Made by a program: the position numbers and the translations under genes. The notes beneath the pieces were generated by a model. That model was not told where the DNA came from and did no database searches. It saw nothing but the letters and a program-made list of their open reading frames with translations. Below, in pieces: positions 54,804 to 63,746 of a stretch of 64,000 nt of DNA. How positions within the stretch are numbered: position 1 is the first letter of the stretch; each line of letters starts with the position of its first letter. Source of the DNA: Hymenobacter crusticola (lineage in GTDB: Bacteria > Bacteroidota > Bacteroidia > Cytophagales > Hymenobacteraceae); the NCBI RefSeq assembly GCF_002154225.1, contig NZ_MTSE01000019.1, positions 33,415 to 97,414 on the forward strand. Direction: 5' to 3'.

Positions 54804-55799
54804 ATGAACAATTTGCTTTCTGCCGTGGCCCCGGTGGCTGCTGCGCCTGTGCCCGTTATTTCGGTTAGCCCCGTCGTACTCGCGGCCCCGGACCGGGGCG
54901 TCGATTTGCACGTGCGCGTGTCCGCGCCTGCTCGTGGCCACCAACTCCCCGTGCTGGTCTTTGCCCACGGGTTTGGCTCCTCCTCGGATGGCTACGCCCC
55001 GCTCGCGCACTACTGGGCGGCGCGCGGCTTCGTGGTCCTGCAGCCCACATTTCTGGATTCGCGCACGCTCCAGCACAACCTTCCGGCGGAGCACGGCGCG
55101 GCTCTCAACGCCTACCTGAGCGACCCGCGTAAAGCGGTGATGTGGCGGTGGCGGGTGGCGGATGTGAAGCACGTCCTGGATCAACTAGGCAGCATCGAAG
55201 AGGCTATGCCCGGCCTGAAGGGCCGCCTGGACCACAGCCGCATAGCCGCGGCCGGGCATTCGTTTGGGGCGCAAACCGTGGCGATGTTGCTCGGGGCGCG
55301 GGTCATGGCGCCCGACGGCAGCCTGCTCGAAGACCTGTTCGACCCGCGCATCAAAGCGGGCGTACTGTTAAGCGTCGGGGGCCGCGGAGGCCAGGACCTC
55401 ACCCCGTTCGCCGCCGAGCACTTCCCGCACCTGAACCAACACTACGCGACGTTGCGCACGCCGACCTTGGTGGTGGCGGGCGACCAGGACCACTCGCCCC
55501 TGACGCACCGCGGCCCCGACTGGTTCACGGATGCCTACACGCTCAGCCCGGGCGCCACGGGCCTAGTGACCTTGTTTGGCGGCGAGCACATGCTAGGTGG
55601 CATTTCCGGCGAGCGGGTCACAGAAACCACGGACGAGCACCCGGCGCGGGTGGCCGCCGTGCAGCAGCTGACGTGGGCTTACCTGCGCAGTGCCCTCTTC
55701 CCCGGCGATACGGCCTGGGAATCCGCCTGCGCCGACCTACAGAACCGGGCTCAGCCGCTAGGGCGAGTACAAGAAAAGCCACTTAATAGTTTTTCTTAG
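54804..55799 (+). CDS. Alpha/beta hydrolase (chlorophyllase/dienelactone-hydrolase-like)
   Basis: A 331-residue hydrolase. The oxyanion region is VLVFAHGFGSSSDGYAPLAH, the nucleophile is Ser153 in GHSFGAQ, the acid is in VVAGDQDHSP and the histidine in FGGEHMLGG. The combination with WRVADVKHVLDQL and RIAAAGHSFGAQTV resembles the chlorophyllase-like and platelet-activating-factor-hydrolase-like group. No signal peptide is convincing, though the first 25 residues are hydrophobic. The divergent HxlR gene suggests induced expression. Confidence 0.83.
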   Translation: MNNLLSAVAPVAAAPVPVISVSPVVLAAPDRGVDLHVRVSAPARGHQLPVLVFAHGFGSSSDGYAPLAHYWAARGFVVLQPTFLDSRTLQHNLPAEHGAALNAYLSDPRKAVMWRWRVADVKHVLDQLGSIEEAMPGLKGRLDHSRIAAAGHSFGAQTVAMLLGARVMAPDGSLLEDLFDPRIKAGVLLSVGGRGGQDLTPFAAEHFPHLNQHYATLRTPTLVVAGDQDHSPLTHRGPDWFTDAYTLSPGATGLVTLFGGEHMLGGISGERVTETTDEHPARVAAVQQLTWAYLRSALFPGDTAWESACADLQNRAQPLGRVQEKPLNSFS

Positions 55800-56002
55800 C
55801 TACTCCTTTCGCGAAATGAGTTCTGGTAAGAAAGGCCAAAAAGGTGTCTTTTGGTGTGAGTAAAGCACTTTTACAGTTGAGCGGCTTAAGCACCCTAACC
55901 TAGTGAAGTAGATGGGTGTTGGTAGCTTCCAAGCTACCACCCTAACGCTGGCGTCGCGGATTGATTAGGTCGCCGTTCATCAGGAAGAATAGCGGTTCTG
56001 TT

Positions 56003-56648
56003 TCAGCCTATTGCCGAAAAATACCTAGGTAGCCTCCGCCTGCTTGTAGGGAGAGGAAGTGAAGTCTGCCGGGTGACAGTAGCTCGCTTAATGACTCCCT
56101 GAGCCGGCGCGTCGGGGCTGTCAGCCAGCGTTAGGGCTTGATAGGTGCCCTTCCCCAGGAACGTGAGCTTCACAGGTAATTGCTGGCTTACCGTCCCGTT
56201 TAGGGCCGTTAGGTACCAGGTCGTGCCCCGACGGCGGGCCAGCAAGGACAGCGTACCTAGCTCGCTCTGCGGCAGCACGATGGTTTCATCCCACACCGTA
56301 GGGATGCTGGTGATAAACTCCCGGGCCGGGCTCGCCAACATCTCTTCCGGGTTGGCCGCCACGCACAAGAAAGGCGAGGTAAAAGTGGCCATCGTCGCTA
56401 CTTGGTGAGCGAGGGTGGTGCCCTGACCCAGGGGCCCAAAGGTGAGGGGCGTGTAGTCGCCGTGGCCCGCTAAGTAGCGCGTAAAAGGGAGGGCGGCGTC
56501 GTGCTCGGGCCATACCTTTTCGCTTTCCAAGCCGCGCACGGCCTCCCGCGACAGCTCGTTGGGCCAGGTGCGCGACTCGCCGGTCCGTAGTGTGGCCGTA
56601 GCACCAACCAATTAACAGGAAAGCAACGAGCAGGCGTGCGGTTTTCAT
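56003..56648 (-). pseudogene. Collapsed GH97 glycosidase: signal peptide joined to C-terminal domain
   Basis: The C-terminal portion (from about 56611 down) matches GH97 alpha-glucosidase/alpha-galactosidase enzymes: GESRTWPNELSREAVRGLES, ALPFTRYLAGHGDYTP, TTLAHQVATMATFTSPFLCV and VWDETIVLPQSELGTLSLLA. An ATG at 56648 in another frame gives a signal peptide, MKTARLLVAFLLIGWC. The N-terminal super-sandwich and most of the catalytic barrel, about 450 residues, are missing between them, with a frame change at the junction. This is a dead gene formed by internal deletion. Confidence 0.8.
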
Positions 56649-56662
56649 AAGGGTAGCTTTTA

Positions 56663-56887
56663 TTAAATAACCGGCACTTGGATGGTTGCTTCGCCGGTTC
56701 GGGTGGGCCCTAGGCGCCGCAGTTGCCGCCCGTTGCGGAAGCCACACTGCGCCGCAATGCTTTCCTGGGTGAAGGCGGGGTTGTAGCGCAACGTAGCTAC
56801 CAATTCCCGGCGCAGGGCCGTGGTACACGCGTGAGTGCTCAAGCTCGAAGATCCAGCAAGTAAGGAGCCAGAGCAGTTGCAGAACAT
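56663..56887 (-). other. Possible gene fragment of unknown family
   Basis: The minus-strand frame contains ALRRELVATLRYNPAFTQES and IAAQCGFRNGRQLRRLG, and stops 14 bases before the GH97 remnant start. The second part faintly recalls an AraC-type helix-turn-helix, but I cannot identify the family. It could be the tail of a gene that was upstream of GH97. Confidence 0.3.
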
Positions 56888-57011
56888 GAGTCAACTCAAA
56901 GCTAGGGGGCTCGCTATTACCGTGCGTCAGATCAATGAGCACACGGATCTACAGATTAATAACTGGGCAAACAAACCTTTTGACACGAACTATAACCAAG
57001 GCTACCGCCAG

Positions 57012-58202
57012 TTACCACAATCGTTGCTCCCGCTCGATCGGCTGTGCTGTTACAGCCGCTAGTAAAGTTGAAGCCATACTAGTTAGATCGTAACGTAAGC
57101 CGCTTTGCCGCTCGTAAAGGCCACTAGCGATATCTTGCGGGAGGAATCGTTGAATTTTTCCTACCCAGTAACGATGGCCTGCCTCGTAGGCAGGATTACC
57201 GCTTATTCGATGCAACTGATAATATAGATGAGCAATACCTGCTGCACCTGTGTAAAACGCAGACGTATGCACGCTCGTCATACCTTCCTCTTTGCGTAAC
57301 AGAGTGTTCAGGCCCACTAGTTCAGCTAACCAAGCTAGCTCCTCATCCTGCAGTAGCATACACGCTTCGTATAAAAGCAGCGCTTGACCTAAATCGCCAC
57401 CGCGCCAAGTAAGCTCTTGGCTATCTCGTATTTGGTCAGTATCAGAAGTAATAGCATCAGGAAACATACTATAAATACCCTCTGAGAAATCAACTTCTCG
57501 TCTAGTAGCCAAGATGGCTAGGATACGAGCCTTAATAGCTTTCAGCAGGATCGGCTGCTGGATGCCAGCCTTATAAAGTCTAATCAGTTGCAACGCTTCG
57601 CCTGCTAGCCCATCACCCAGACCTAGTATTGTCAAACCTTCTTTAGGTTCGCTTCGAATAGGCAGCAGCAACGTCCACTTATGGTTATCGTCAGCAAGCT
57701 GCGCTTGCTCGAACAATCTGTTTAACGTAGCGGCAATACCGCTGGCCGGTAGACGCAATTGGAAGTAACGCAGGATACGGAAGAAGAATCGCTTCTGCGT
57801 TGCCTGGTGATCAACAAGCAATTGTTGCGCTTGAGTCAGCAGTTGGCTATCAGCGGCCGCTAGTAGTTCCTCCGCCTTGATAAAAGGCTGTTTATTCTTA
57901 GCAAACCAGTGAGTAAGTTGTGCGATACCCGTCAAATCTAGAATGGAGTCTACATCCCAGATTGGTCGCGAAGAAGACACAATATAAGTCAAGCCTTGTA
58001 CAAAGAACCTTTGAGCATGAGCTAAGTCTTGCTCATGCTCAAAGGTTTTATAAACGGTATAATAATAAATACTTAAATCGATACTTTCTGATAAAGAAGT
58101 AACAATAGATAATTTATTAAAAATAATGGCATGGATATCTTGCCAAGATTTCATAATACTTTGGCTTTCGGGATAAATAGATAGCAGCCGAGGAACTTTC
58201 AT
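57012..58202 (-). CDS. LanC-like lanthionine cyclase homolog lacking zinc ligands
   Basis: A 396-residue protein of the LanC-like family, which forms an alpha/alpha toroid. It keeps the framework motifs: GLGDGLAGEALQLIRLY (194-210), LTWRGGDLGQALLLY (264-278) and FYTGAAGIAHLYYQL (316-330). In LanC cyclases these carry the catalytic His (GHGLAG-type), a zinc Cys (WCYG) and zinc Cys-His (CHG). Here the matching positions are Asp197, Arg267, and Tyr317-Thr318. The zinc site and the catalytic histidine are therefore not recognisable, so ordinary lanthionine cyclisation is doubtful. It lies directly downstream of the small precursor gene on the same strand and is probably cotranscribed. AT-rich codon use differs from most of the window. 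Confidence 0.8.
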   Translation of the reverse strand: MKVPRLLSIYPESQSIMKSWQDIHAIIFNKLSIVTSLSESIDLSIYYYTVYKTFEHEQDLAHAQRFFVQGLTYIVSSSRPIWDVDSILDLTGIAQLTHWFAKNKQPFIKAEELLAAADSQLLTQAQQLLVDHQATQKRFFFRILRYFQLRLPASGIAATLNRLFEQAQLADDNHKWTLLLPIRSEPKEGLTILGLGDGLAGEALQLIRLYKAGIQQPILLKAIKARILAILATRREVDFSEGIYSMFPDAITSDTDQIRDSQELTWRGGDLGQALLLYEACMLLQDEELAWLAELVGLNTLLRKEEGMTSVHTSAFYTGAAGIAHLYYQLHRISGNPAYEAGHRYWVGKIQRFLPQDIASGLYERQSGLRYDLTSMASTLLAAVTAQPIEREQRLW

Positions 58203-58290
58203 TATTACAAAATAAGTAAATTACATAACAGATGTAATAATTTATGAATTTATAATACTTATTTTTATTATAAACTTACTAAAGTTATGG

Positions 58291-58437
58291 TTATCGCCAT
58301 GTAATTGTAAGAATACTCGTATCTATAATAGTTTCTAAAATAGTAGATCCTCTACTTGCGCTTGATTGACGCTGACTGAACTTTACGACCGTCGTTTTCT
58401 GAAACTTCAATTTAGCTGTAGTAGTTGTGTTCATCAT
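58291..58437 (-). CDS. Putative cysteine-free class I lanthipeptide-like precursor peptide
   Basis: A 48-residue open frame (ATG at 58437; a second ATG at 58434 gives 47 residues) between the LanC-like gene and the sensor kinase. Residues 9-20 (KLKFQKTTVVKF) look like the leader box of Bacteroidota class I lanthipeptides (basic-L-x-[FL]-x-K-x-T-[IV]). The C-terminal 28 residues contain 11 Ser/Thr (Ser21, 25, 26, 28, 31, 41 and Thr32, 36, 40, 44, 46) and end in Thr-Trp-Arg. There is no cysteine anywhere. The stop is 88 bases before the LanC-like start on the same strand. A -7-like TACCTTTA lies about 55 bases upstream. No double-glycine cleavage site is visible. The call is an inference from position, leader pattern and composition. 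Confidence 0.6.
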   Translation of the reverse strand: MMNTTTTAKLKFQKTTVVKFSQRQSSASRGSTILETIIDTSILTITWR

Positions 58438-58876
58438 GTGTTTTAGTGAAATAAGTAGCGTTATAGAGCTGTGTTGTGTTTGATGAAATAAAGGTATGAA
58501 GGCACTTGGAATCTACCGCACACTTTACACCAACAGGGCGAATTGCGGTATCAAACCAGCTAAAATGGGTTCCTGCATAAAGTATTGGCTTGCGCTTCTT
58601 GACAAGCAATTGGCCCCCTACTTCCAAATAGTACTTAGCAACGCAAAGGCATAGTTGAAGATTTTATGGTTGCGTTACACATACAAATCGCTGACGGTCA
58701 AGTATTAATGATAAATATTCGTAATGCCATGGCTTCAAAGATGCCATGGCTTGATGCGATTAACAGTACATCCTGATTTGCCTCTACCCGCTGAAGTAGC
58801 CTCCTGCATGCCTACGTTAGCTATCTTCGTCGCTATCCGCACGGCCATCCCAACACGTCCGTAACACAACTATTGT
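58438..58876. other. Divergent intergenic region between precursor and sensor kinase
   Basis: This region must contain the promoters for the minus-strand precursor and the plus-strand kinase. A minus-strand frame at 58412-58627 (GGQLLVKKRKPILYAGTHFS) overlaps the precursor and is unidentified; it has no ATG start. A short direct repeat lies at 58724-58752. Confidence 0.45.
58724..58752. repeat. Short direct repeat ATGCCATGGCTT
   Basis: ATGCCATGGCTT occurs at 58724-58735 and again at 58741-58752, 17 bases apart. Each copy contains the palindrome GCCATGGC, so the two can also pair with each other. It lies 125-150 bases upstream of the kinase start and could be a regulatory site. Confidence 0.5.
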
Positions 58877-59920
58877 ATGCTTTTCACTCGAACCCAAGTC
58901 AACGTTATCTGGCAGCACTTACTGATCTGGATGTTGTATATTATCTATGAACATTCAATCTCAATTATTGCTGGTCAACAGCAAATAAATTATGGAGAAG
59001 TGATATTAAATTTTTCGTTATATGCTTTATTGTTTTATGTAAATGCTCTCCTATTACTTCCTTTATTATATGCCAAAGGCAGGTATATATGGTATGGACT
59101 ATTTCTGATAGTCTTATTATTGGTCTTCTGTAGCACTAAGTACTTTCTTAATATCGTTGTATTGCCTATTTTAACTAACGAACCTTTGCACAGCTTTGCT
59201 TCAGGTAAGTTATTCTGGTCACAGGCGTTATATCGCGGAGTCTATTTTACTTCATTAAGTTTCGGTTATTGGTTCGCTGTGCATGCAATACAATTGGAAA
59301 GGCAAAAGCGTCTGCAAGAGCAAAAATTGCGGGTAGCTGAGCACAATTTGATGCAATCGGAAATAACATTTTTACGAAGTCAGATTAATCCGCACTTTCT
59401 TTTCAATACCCTGAATTTCCTGTACGCACAAGCTTACCCGCATTCAGAAGAAACCGCCAAAGGGATTCTGTTGCTGTCGAATATCATGCGCTACGCACTC
59501 AAGGACGAAGAACACGAAGGAAAGGTGATGCTAGAAAGTGAACTTAAGCATCTAGAGAATTACATTGCCATCAACCAACTGCGCTTCGATAACAAATTAC
59601 AAGTTCATTATGAAGTACTTGGAAGTGTACAGTTTATGATGATTATCCCACTGGTCCTGATTACCTTCGTCGAGAACTGCTTTAAACACGGTGACTTATC
59701 CGATCCGCAGAATCCATTGGTTATTCGACTCCAGATGGTAGAAAATCGACTATCCTTTTTTACGCACAATAAAAAGCGGACAGGACCCAAGGAAAAGACA
59801 ACAGGCATTGGCCTAGTTAACACGCAGAAGCGATTAGAACTTGCTTATGCTAATCGTTACACGCTGGCGGTGCAGGATGAGCCAGAATTCTTTAGTTATA
59901 AACTAGTTATTGAGCTATAA
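58877..59920 (+). CDS. LytS/YehU-type sensor histidine kinase in the lanthipeptide-like cluster
   Basis: A 347-residue membrane kinase with four N-terminal membrane helices (LLIWMLYIIYEHSISIIAG, VILNFSLYALLFYVNALLLL, WYGLFLIVLLLVFCS, GVYFTSLSFGYWFAVHAI). The His_kinase domain has phosphoacceptor His173 (SQINPHFLFNTLNFLYAQA), and the ATPase domain includes ITFVENCFKHG and TGIGLVNTQKRLELAY. The response regulator starts 3 bases after its stop. Its coding sequence is much more AT-rich than the window average. It lies between the LanC-like and LanB-like genes but on the opposite strand, and may sense the peptide product. Confidence 0.92.
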   Translation: MLFTRTQVNVIWQHLLIWMLYIIYEHSISIIAGQQQINYGEVILNFSLYALLFYVNALLLLPLLYAKGRYIWYGLFLIVLLLVFCSTKYFLNIVVLPILTNEPLHSFASGKLFWSQALYRGVYFTSLSFGYWFAVHAIQLERQKRLQEQKLRVAEHNLMQSEITFLRSQINPHFLFNTLNFLYAQAYPHSEETAKGILLLSNIMRYALKDEEHEGKVMLESELKHLENYIAINQLRFDNKLQVHYEVLGSVQFMMIIPLVLITFVENCFKHGDLSDPQNPLVIRLQMVENRLSFFTHNKKRTGPKEKTTGIGLVNTQKRLELAYANRYTLAVQDEPEFFSYKLVIEL

Positions 59921-59923
59921 CGC

Positions 59924-60658
59924 ATGATCTCGTGCTTGATAGTGGATGATGAGCAAAGCGCCATCGACCTGCTGAAGATGTTCATTGCCAAAACGCCATT
60001 TTTGACGTTGGCTGCCAGTACCACCAATCCCCTCGAAGCGCTCGGCATTGTCCAAAGCCAACCGATTGATTTGGTATTTCTCGACATTCACATGCCGCAA
60101 CTCTCGGGGCTAGACTTCATGCGCCTAATAAAGGGCAAGAGCCGGGTAGTTCTTACTACTGCTTACAGCGAATTTGCCGTTGAAGGATTTGAGCTAGAAG
60201 TATTAGATTATCTACTTAAGCCTATTGCCTTTGAGCGCTTCTTGAAAGCCGCCCAGAAAGCCTTGAATGTTTTCGCGACCCCCTCAGCCCGCTGGCAAGC
60301 GCCAGTGGAGGAAGCTGACGACTATATCTTCGTGAAGACAGAAAACAAGGGCAAGATGGTCAAAGTAGATTTTCAAGATATCATCTACATCGAAGGGATG
60401 AAAAACTATCTGTCCATCAATACAGCAGAAGAAAGCATTGTTACGCTATTGAACATTAAGGACTTAGAAGAACGACTGCCAGCAAAGAGCTTTATGCGGG
60501 TGCATAAGTCGTACATCGTTTCTTTAAACAAAATTAGAGCACTTGACGGCAACCAGATTTTGTTCAAGGATATTAAGTCATATGTGCCGCTAGGCGAAAC
60601 GTATCGTAACGCCTTCTTTGAAGCATTACAAAAGAAGGTAATGAGCAGTAAAAAGTAG
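59924..60658 (+). CDS. LytTR-type response regulator in the lanthipeptide-like cluster
   Basis: A 244-residue regulator. The receiver domain has phosphoacceptor Asp54 (LVFLDIHMP) and the conserved lysine in LDYLLKPIAFERF. The LytTR domain (about 135-240) contains YIFVKTENKGKMVKVDFQDI and IYIEGMKNYLSINT, ending with SYVPLGETYRNAFFEAL. It pairs with the kinase upstream (3-base gap) and converges on the LanB gene, whose stop codon lies directly after its own. It probably controls the modification genes. Confidence 0.94.
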   Translation: MISCLIVDDEQSAIDLLKMFIAKTPFLTLAASTTNPLEALGIVQSQPIDLVFLDIHMPQLSGLDFMRLIKGKSRVVLTTAYSEFAVEGFELEVLDYLLKPIAFERFLKAAQKALNVFATPSARWQAPVEEADDYIFVKTENKGKMVKVDFQDIIYIEGMKNYLSINTAEESIVTLLNIKDLEERLPAKSFMRVHKSYIVSLNKIRALDGNQILFKDIKSYVPLGETYRNAFFEALQKKVMSSKK

Positions 60659-60659
60659 C

Positions 60660-63600
60660 TCACGGTACAGTAACTTGCTGTGACTGTCGTACTTGACAAG
60701 ACTGATAGTAACGGCTTAGAAAGTCGTACAATACTAATTCATGAAGCCGAGCCTGCGCTGGAATTAGTCGGTTTAATAGCATGTGAATGTAACTACCCAG
60801 TAAGCGAGCTTGGGATAATCCGTCACCATTTTCAGACAATTGTTGGCGAATAGCCGTAGCTAGCTGCTGAAGTGACGCCGGTGCCAGAACTGTGGGGGTA
60901 AGCGTTTGTGCAATCACTGAGCGGTACAGGCGGTATTTTGCGTCCAATTGACTTTTCAGCGGCTTGTCCATGCTAAATTCCTGAGCGAAAGACTCCCGTA
61001 GCTCCTGTAGCAGCGTAAGTTTCTGTTCCAACGGAACGGTGAAAGCCTCTAACAGCTCATCTATGGCGTATAGGCCCCACTGCCAATAGGCAGTATCGTC
61101 ATCTCCAGTAAACTGCTCCAGATCACGGAGTAATGCTATACTTTGGTAGTGAAATAGACTTTCGGATAGGACAATAGTGCGTGGGCCATAACGCTCTAGT
61201 TCTCGGCAGTAAGTATCGGTTTGGCTCTTCCAGATGTAACTGGCACCCAGACAGGGGGCTAAGTAGTTGCTAATTAATTGTACTGTCTCACCCAAGCGCT
61301 CGACGACTGGCAGGTGGAAGCGCACTCGTAGATGATTATCTGGATCAGCATAACGAATAAAAAACCACTTGTCAATCAGCTGCCGTTCCTGTAATTCCTG
61401 TGTGAGTGGACGCAGAACCTCGCGCAGAATACGGTTAGCCATTTGCGGTCCGCAGTACCATTTATAATATAGCCATTCTGAGCCAAGCGCGAAGTTGCGT
61501 GGTACGTCTTCGTCCGCCAGTGCTGCTGGTGTGAGATTGACTGCTGGGTAACAAGGCATGTTACGCACTAACAGAGCAAGTAGCTGCTGTACATGTGGCC
61601 GGTGTTGTTCGTCGCGAACGGGACTAGTTGCAGGATCAAATAGGAATTCCTTAAGCTTAATGGAAGGACGCTGGCGAATAGTGTCCAGCCAGACTTGGCG
61701 GAGCAAGGGATTCTCAGCGTCAACTAGTAGTTCGTGGTCTCCATCAGCCAAGGTGAAAAAGCGCGGTAATTGCCATTGCGCTTGAAAAGCCCGGAAATGT
61801 ACCTCCTGTTCCGCTAGGGGCGCGGTTAACAACGTCTGTAGGTCACTAGCTGCAAGGTGCCAAGTAGCTCCTTGCAGCACAACCTGCTGGTAAGTAAGCC
61901 GAGGGAAAAATTTTGTTTCTAACGTCGCAGTTTCCCATCTGACACCTAAATGCGCCTGTAAACCTTGCGTTTGTAAATCACATAGAAACTCATAGACAGG
62001 CAAAGCTTGATGGGAGAAGTTATGCGCTGTACTCAGCCGCGGTACGATTCGGTGGCCCGTCTCCCGCGAACGTAGGATTAACTGACCCTGGCGGACGGAC
62101 ACCAGAAGATCTTGCACTGCTATTTGGTTTTCATAGGGCTGGGTGGACTGAGCCAGGTACGGAATTTCAAAGTCGCGAAAAGACGGCCGTAGCAAGATGT
62201 TTCCAATGCGGCTCACGGGTAGGTGACAGATTTCGGCGAAAACTACTGTGGAATTCTGCCGTTGCTCATGGGCCGTGATGTCGCGCACGATCGTCTCAAG
62301 AGCAGGATCTGCATGAGCGAAACGACCCAGCAGATTTACAGCGCTAGATCCACCTACGCTATCAAGGACTAGCTGTTCGCCAACTACCCGGAACAGGATG
62401 CTCAAAGAAGGTGGTAGCGGATCGGCAATAGGCGTAAAGGACTGCACCTCATCGGGGGTAAGATCAACGGTATAGTGGTGTTGCTGCTCCGCCTCGCGCA
62501 GTTTGCGGGCTAGAAAGCGCTGTACTTCGTCCTGTTGTTGCAAGACGTCGGTAGCTGTTTCGGTCAGATAAAGATCGTAAACCAACGGCGAGTAGCTATG
62601 CTTGCCATAGTCGGAATAAGATAAGCCGCTCTCCGTATCCAATGCTTCCAGTAGTGGTACCTCCTGCTCCTCATAACGCTGCTGAAAGCGTTGTTTGAAA
62701 TGTTCTAATCGGTGATTACGAGTGGAGCGACTTAAGTAAGTTAAAGCCTTCACGGCTTCTAAGAGCGTGTCCTGTAGCGTATGGTCTAGAGTTGATGCCA
62801 CCTCGTCTACCCCGCAAATCAAATCGGTCTGGAACAGCTTATCGGGCTCAATTGGCACCTCTAACGCCCGCAGAGCTGCGGCAATCCGTTGGTAACTTTG
62901 GCTTGTGTTAACTGTCTCCTGGTCAAGTATCTGCAGTTGCTTAGCAACTGCAGTAAGTAAATCCAAGGCGGCACTAATTTCGTCACTGGGTACTGCTGCG
63001 TGCATGCAGGCTAATACTTTCTGAAGATGCAAGAGATACTCTGGACCTGTGACAGTAGGCTCTAGTTCACTTACAAGTAGTTGTGAATCAATCAGGGTCT
63101 GCACAAAAAAACTTGCTTCTTCCATATCAACCGATTCTTCAGCAATTAGAAGTTCTAGCAAGGCTTCATAAGTTAGCCCACTACGAGCGGCCGCTAGTAT
63201 TTTCAGAAGAGGTGAAGTCACCTCCACTGAGCTAATTTGATGCACCCGCTGACCGTCCACATAATAATACTCCACATAGCGAAGTTCGGTACCAAGTTGA
63301 TACAAGCTCGTTTGGGGCCAATAGCGAAGTAGCGGTCGAATGGTAGCCTTTTGCGCTAGGTGTTGTGCCAGAGCACACAGGTAATGCATATCCAGGCGCG
63401 TGTGGCGAGTATTTCGAGCGGAGACTAGTTGCACATGGTTTTGCGCACCCCATCGGATAACGGAGCAGCCAGCGAATAATCCAAAGGGTGTGCAACGACT
63501 GCGCATCCGCGTGTAGTACCGCGTGAGGGTAGCACATAACCTAGCCACCTTCTTCGGGTCGTGTAGGGTGCCAGCTTGCCACTTGCAGCATTCCTCATAT

Positions 63601-63746
63601 AAGCCAGGGGATGCTAGGTACAATGCTTCCGCAAACTGCTTGTCGTTGAGTGCTGTCAGAATAGTATTCTCATCAAAATCAGTGCTGAATGCTTGCGCGG
63701 TAGTTCGAAGAATTAGGTTAGGATGAAAACTGTATAAATGCTTCAT
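60660..63746 (-). CDS. Full-length LanB-type lantibiotic dehydratase
   Basis: A 1028-residue class I dehydratase from the ATG at 63746 (a GTG at 63755 would add three residues). LanB enzymes glutamylate Ser/Thr with Glu-tRNA and then eliminate glutamate to give dehydroalanine and dehydrobutyrine. The N-terminal glutamylation domain (about 1-760) has TRMRSRCTPFGLFAGCSV, CHLPVSRIGNILLRP and FRDFEIPYL. The C-terminal elimination domain (about 780-1028) has WLYYKWYCGP, DKWFFIRYADPDNHLRVRFH and SYIHMLLNRLIPA, with the conserved His near residue 988. Both domains look intact, unlike the split enzymes of thiopeptide pathways. It converges with the response regulator gene, and its upstream region may hold further cluster genes outside the window. 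Confidence 0.92.
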   Translation of the reverse strand: MKHLYSFHPNLILRTTAQAFSTDFDENTILTALNDKQFAEALYLASPGLYEECCKWQAGTLHDPKKVARLCATLTRYYTRMRSRCTPFGLFAGCSVIRWGAQNHVQLVSARNTRHTRLDMHYLCALAQHLAQKATIRPLLRYWPQTSLYQLGTELRYVEYYYVDGQRVHQISSVEVTSPLLKILAAARSGLTYEALLELLIAEESVDMEEASFFVQTLIDSQLLVSELEPTVTGPEYLLHLQKVLACMHAAVPSDEISAALDLLTAVAKQLQILDQETVNTSQSYQRIAAALRALEVPIEPDKLFQTDLICGVDEVASTLDHTLQDTLLEAVKALTYLSRSTRNHRLEHFKQRFQQRYEEQEVPLLEALDTESGLSYSDYGKHSYSPLVYDLYLTETATDVLQQQDEVQRFLARKLREAEQQHHYTVDLTPDEVQSFTPIADPLPPSLSILFRVVGEQLVLDSVGGSSAVNLLGRFAHADPALETIVRDITAHEQRQNSTVVFAEICHLPVSRIGNILLRPSFRDFEIPYLAQSTQPYENQIAVQDLLVSVRQGQLILRSRETGHRIVPRLSTAHNFSHQALPVYEFLCDLQTQGLQAHLGVRWETATLETKFFPRLTYQQVVLQGATWHLAASDLQTLLTAPLAEQEVHFRAFQAQWQLPRFFTLADGDHELLVDAENPLLRQVWLDTIRQRPSIKLKEFLFDPATSPVRDEQHRPHVQQLLALLVRNMPCYPAVNLTPAALADEDVPRNFALGSEWLYYKWYCGPQMANRILREVLRPLTQELQERQLIDKWFFIRYADPDNHLRVRFHLPVVERLGETVQLISNYLAPCLGASYIWKSQTDTYCRELERYGPRTIVLSESLFHYQSIALLRDLEQFTGDDDTAYWQWGLYAIDELLEAFTVPLEQKLTLLQELRESFAQEFSMDKPLKSQLDAKYRLYRSVIAQTLTPTVLAPASLQQLATAIRQQLSENGDGLSQARLLGSYIHMLLNRLIPAQARLHELVLYDFLSRYYQSCQVRQSQQVTVP

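Noticed and set aside
58412..58627. Minus-strand 71-codon frame as an alternative precursor
   Set aside because: It lacks an ATG, has no leader box, and overlaps the better precursor candidate at 58291-58437.
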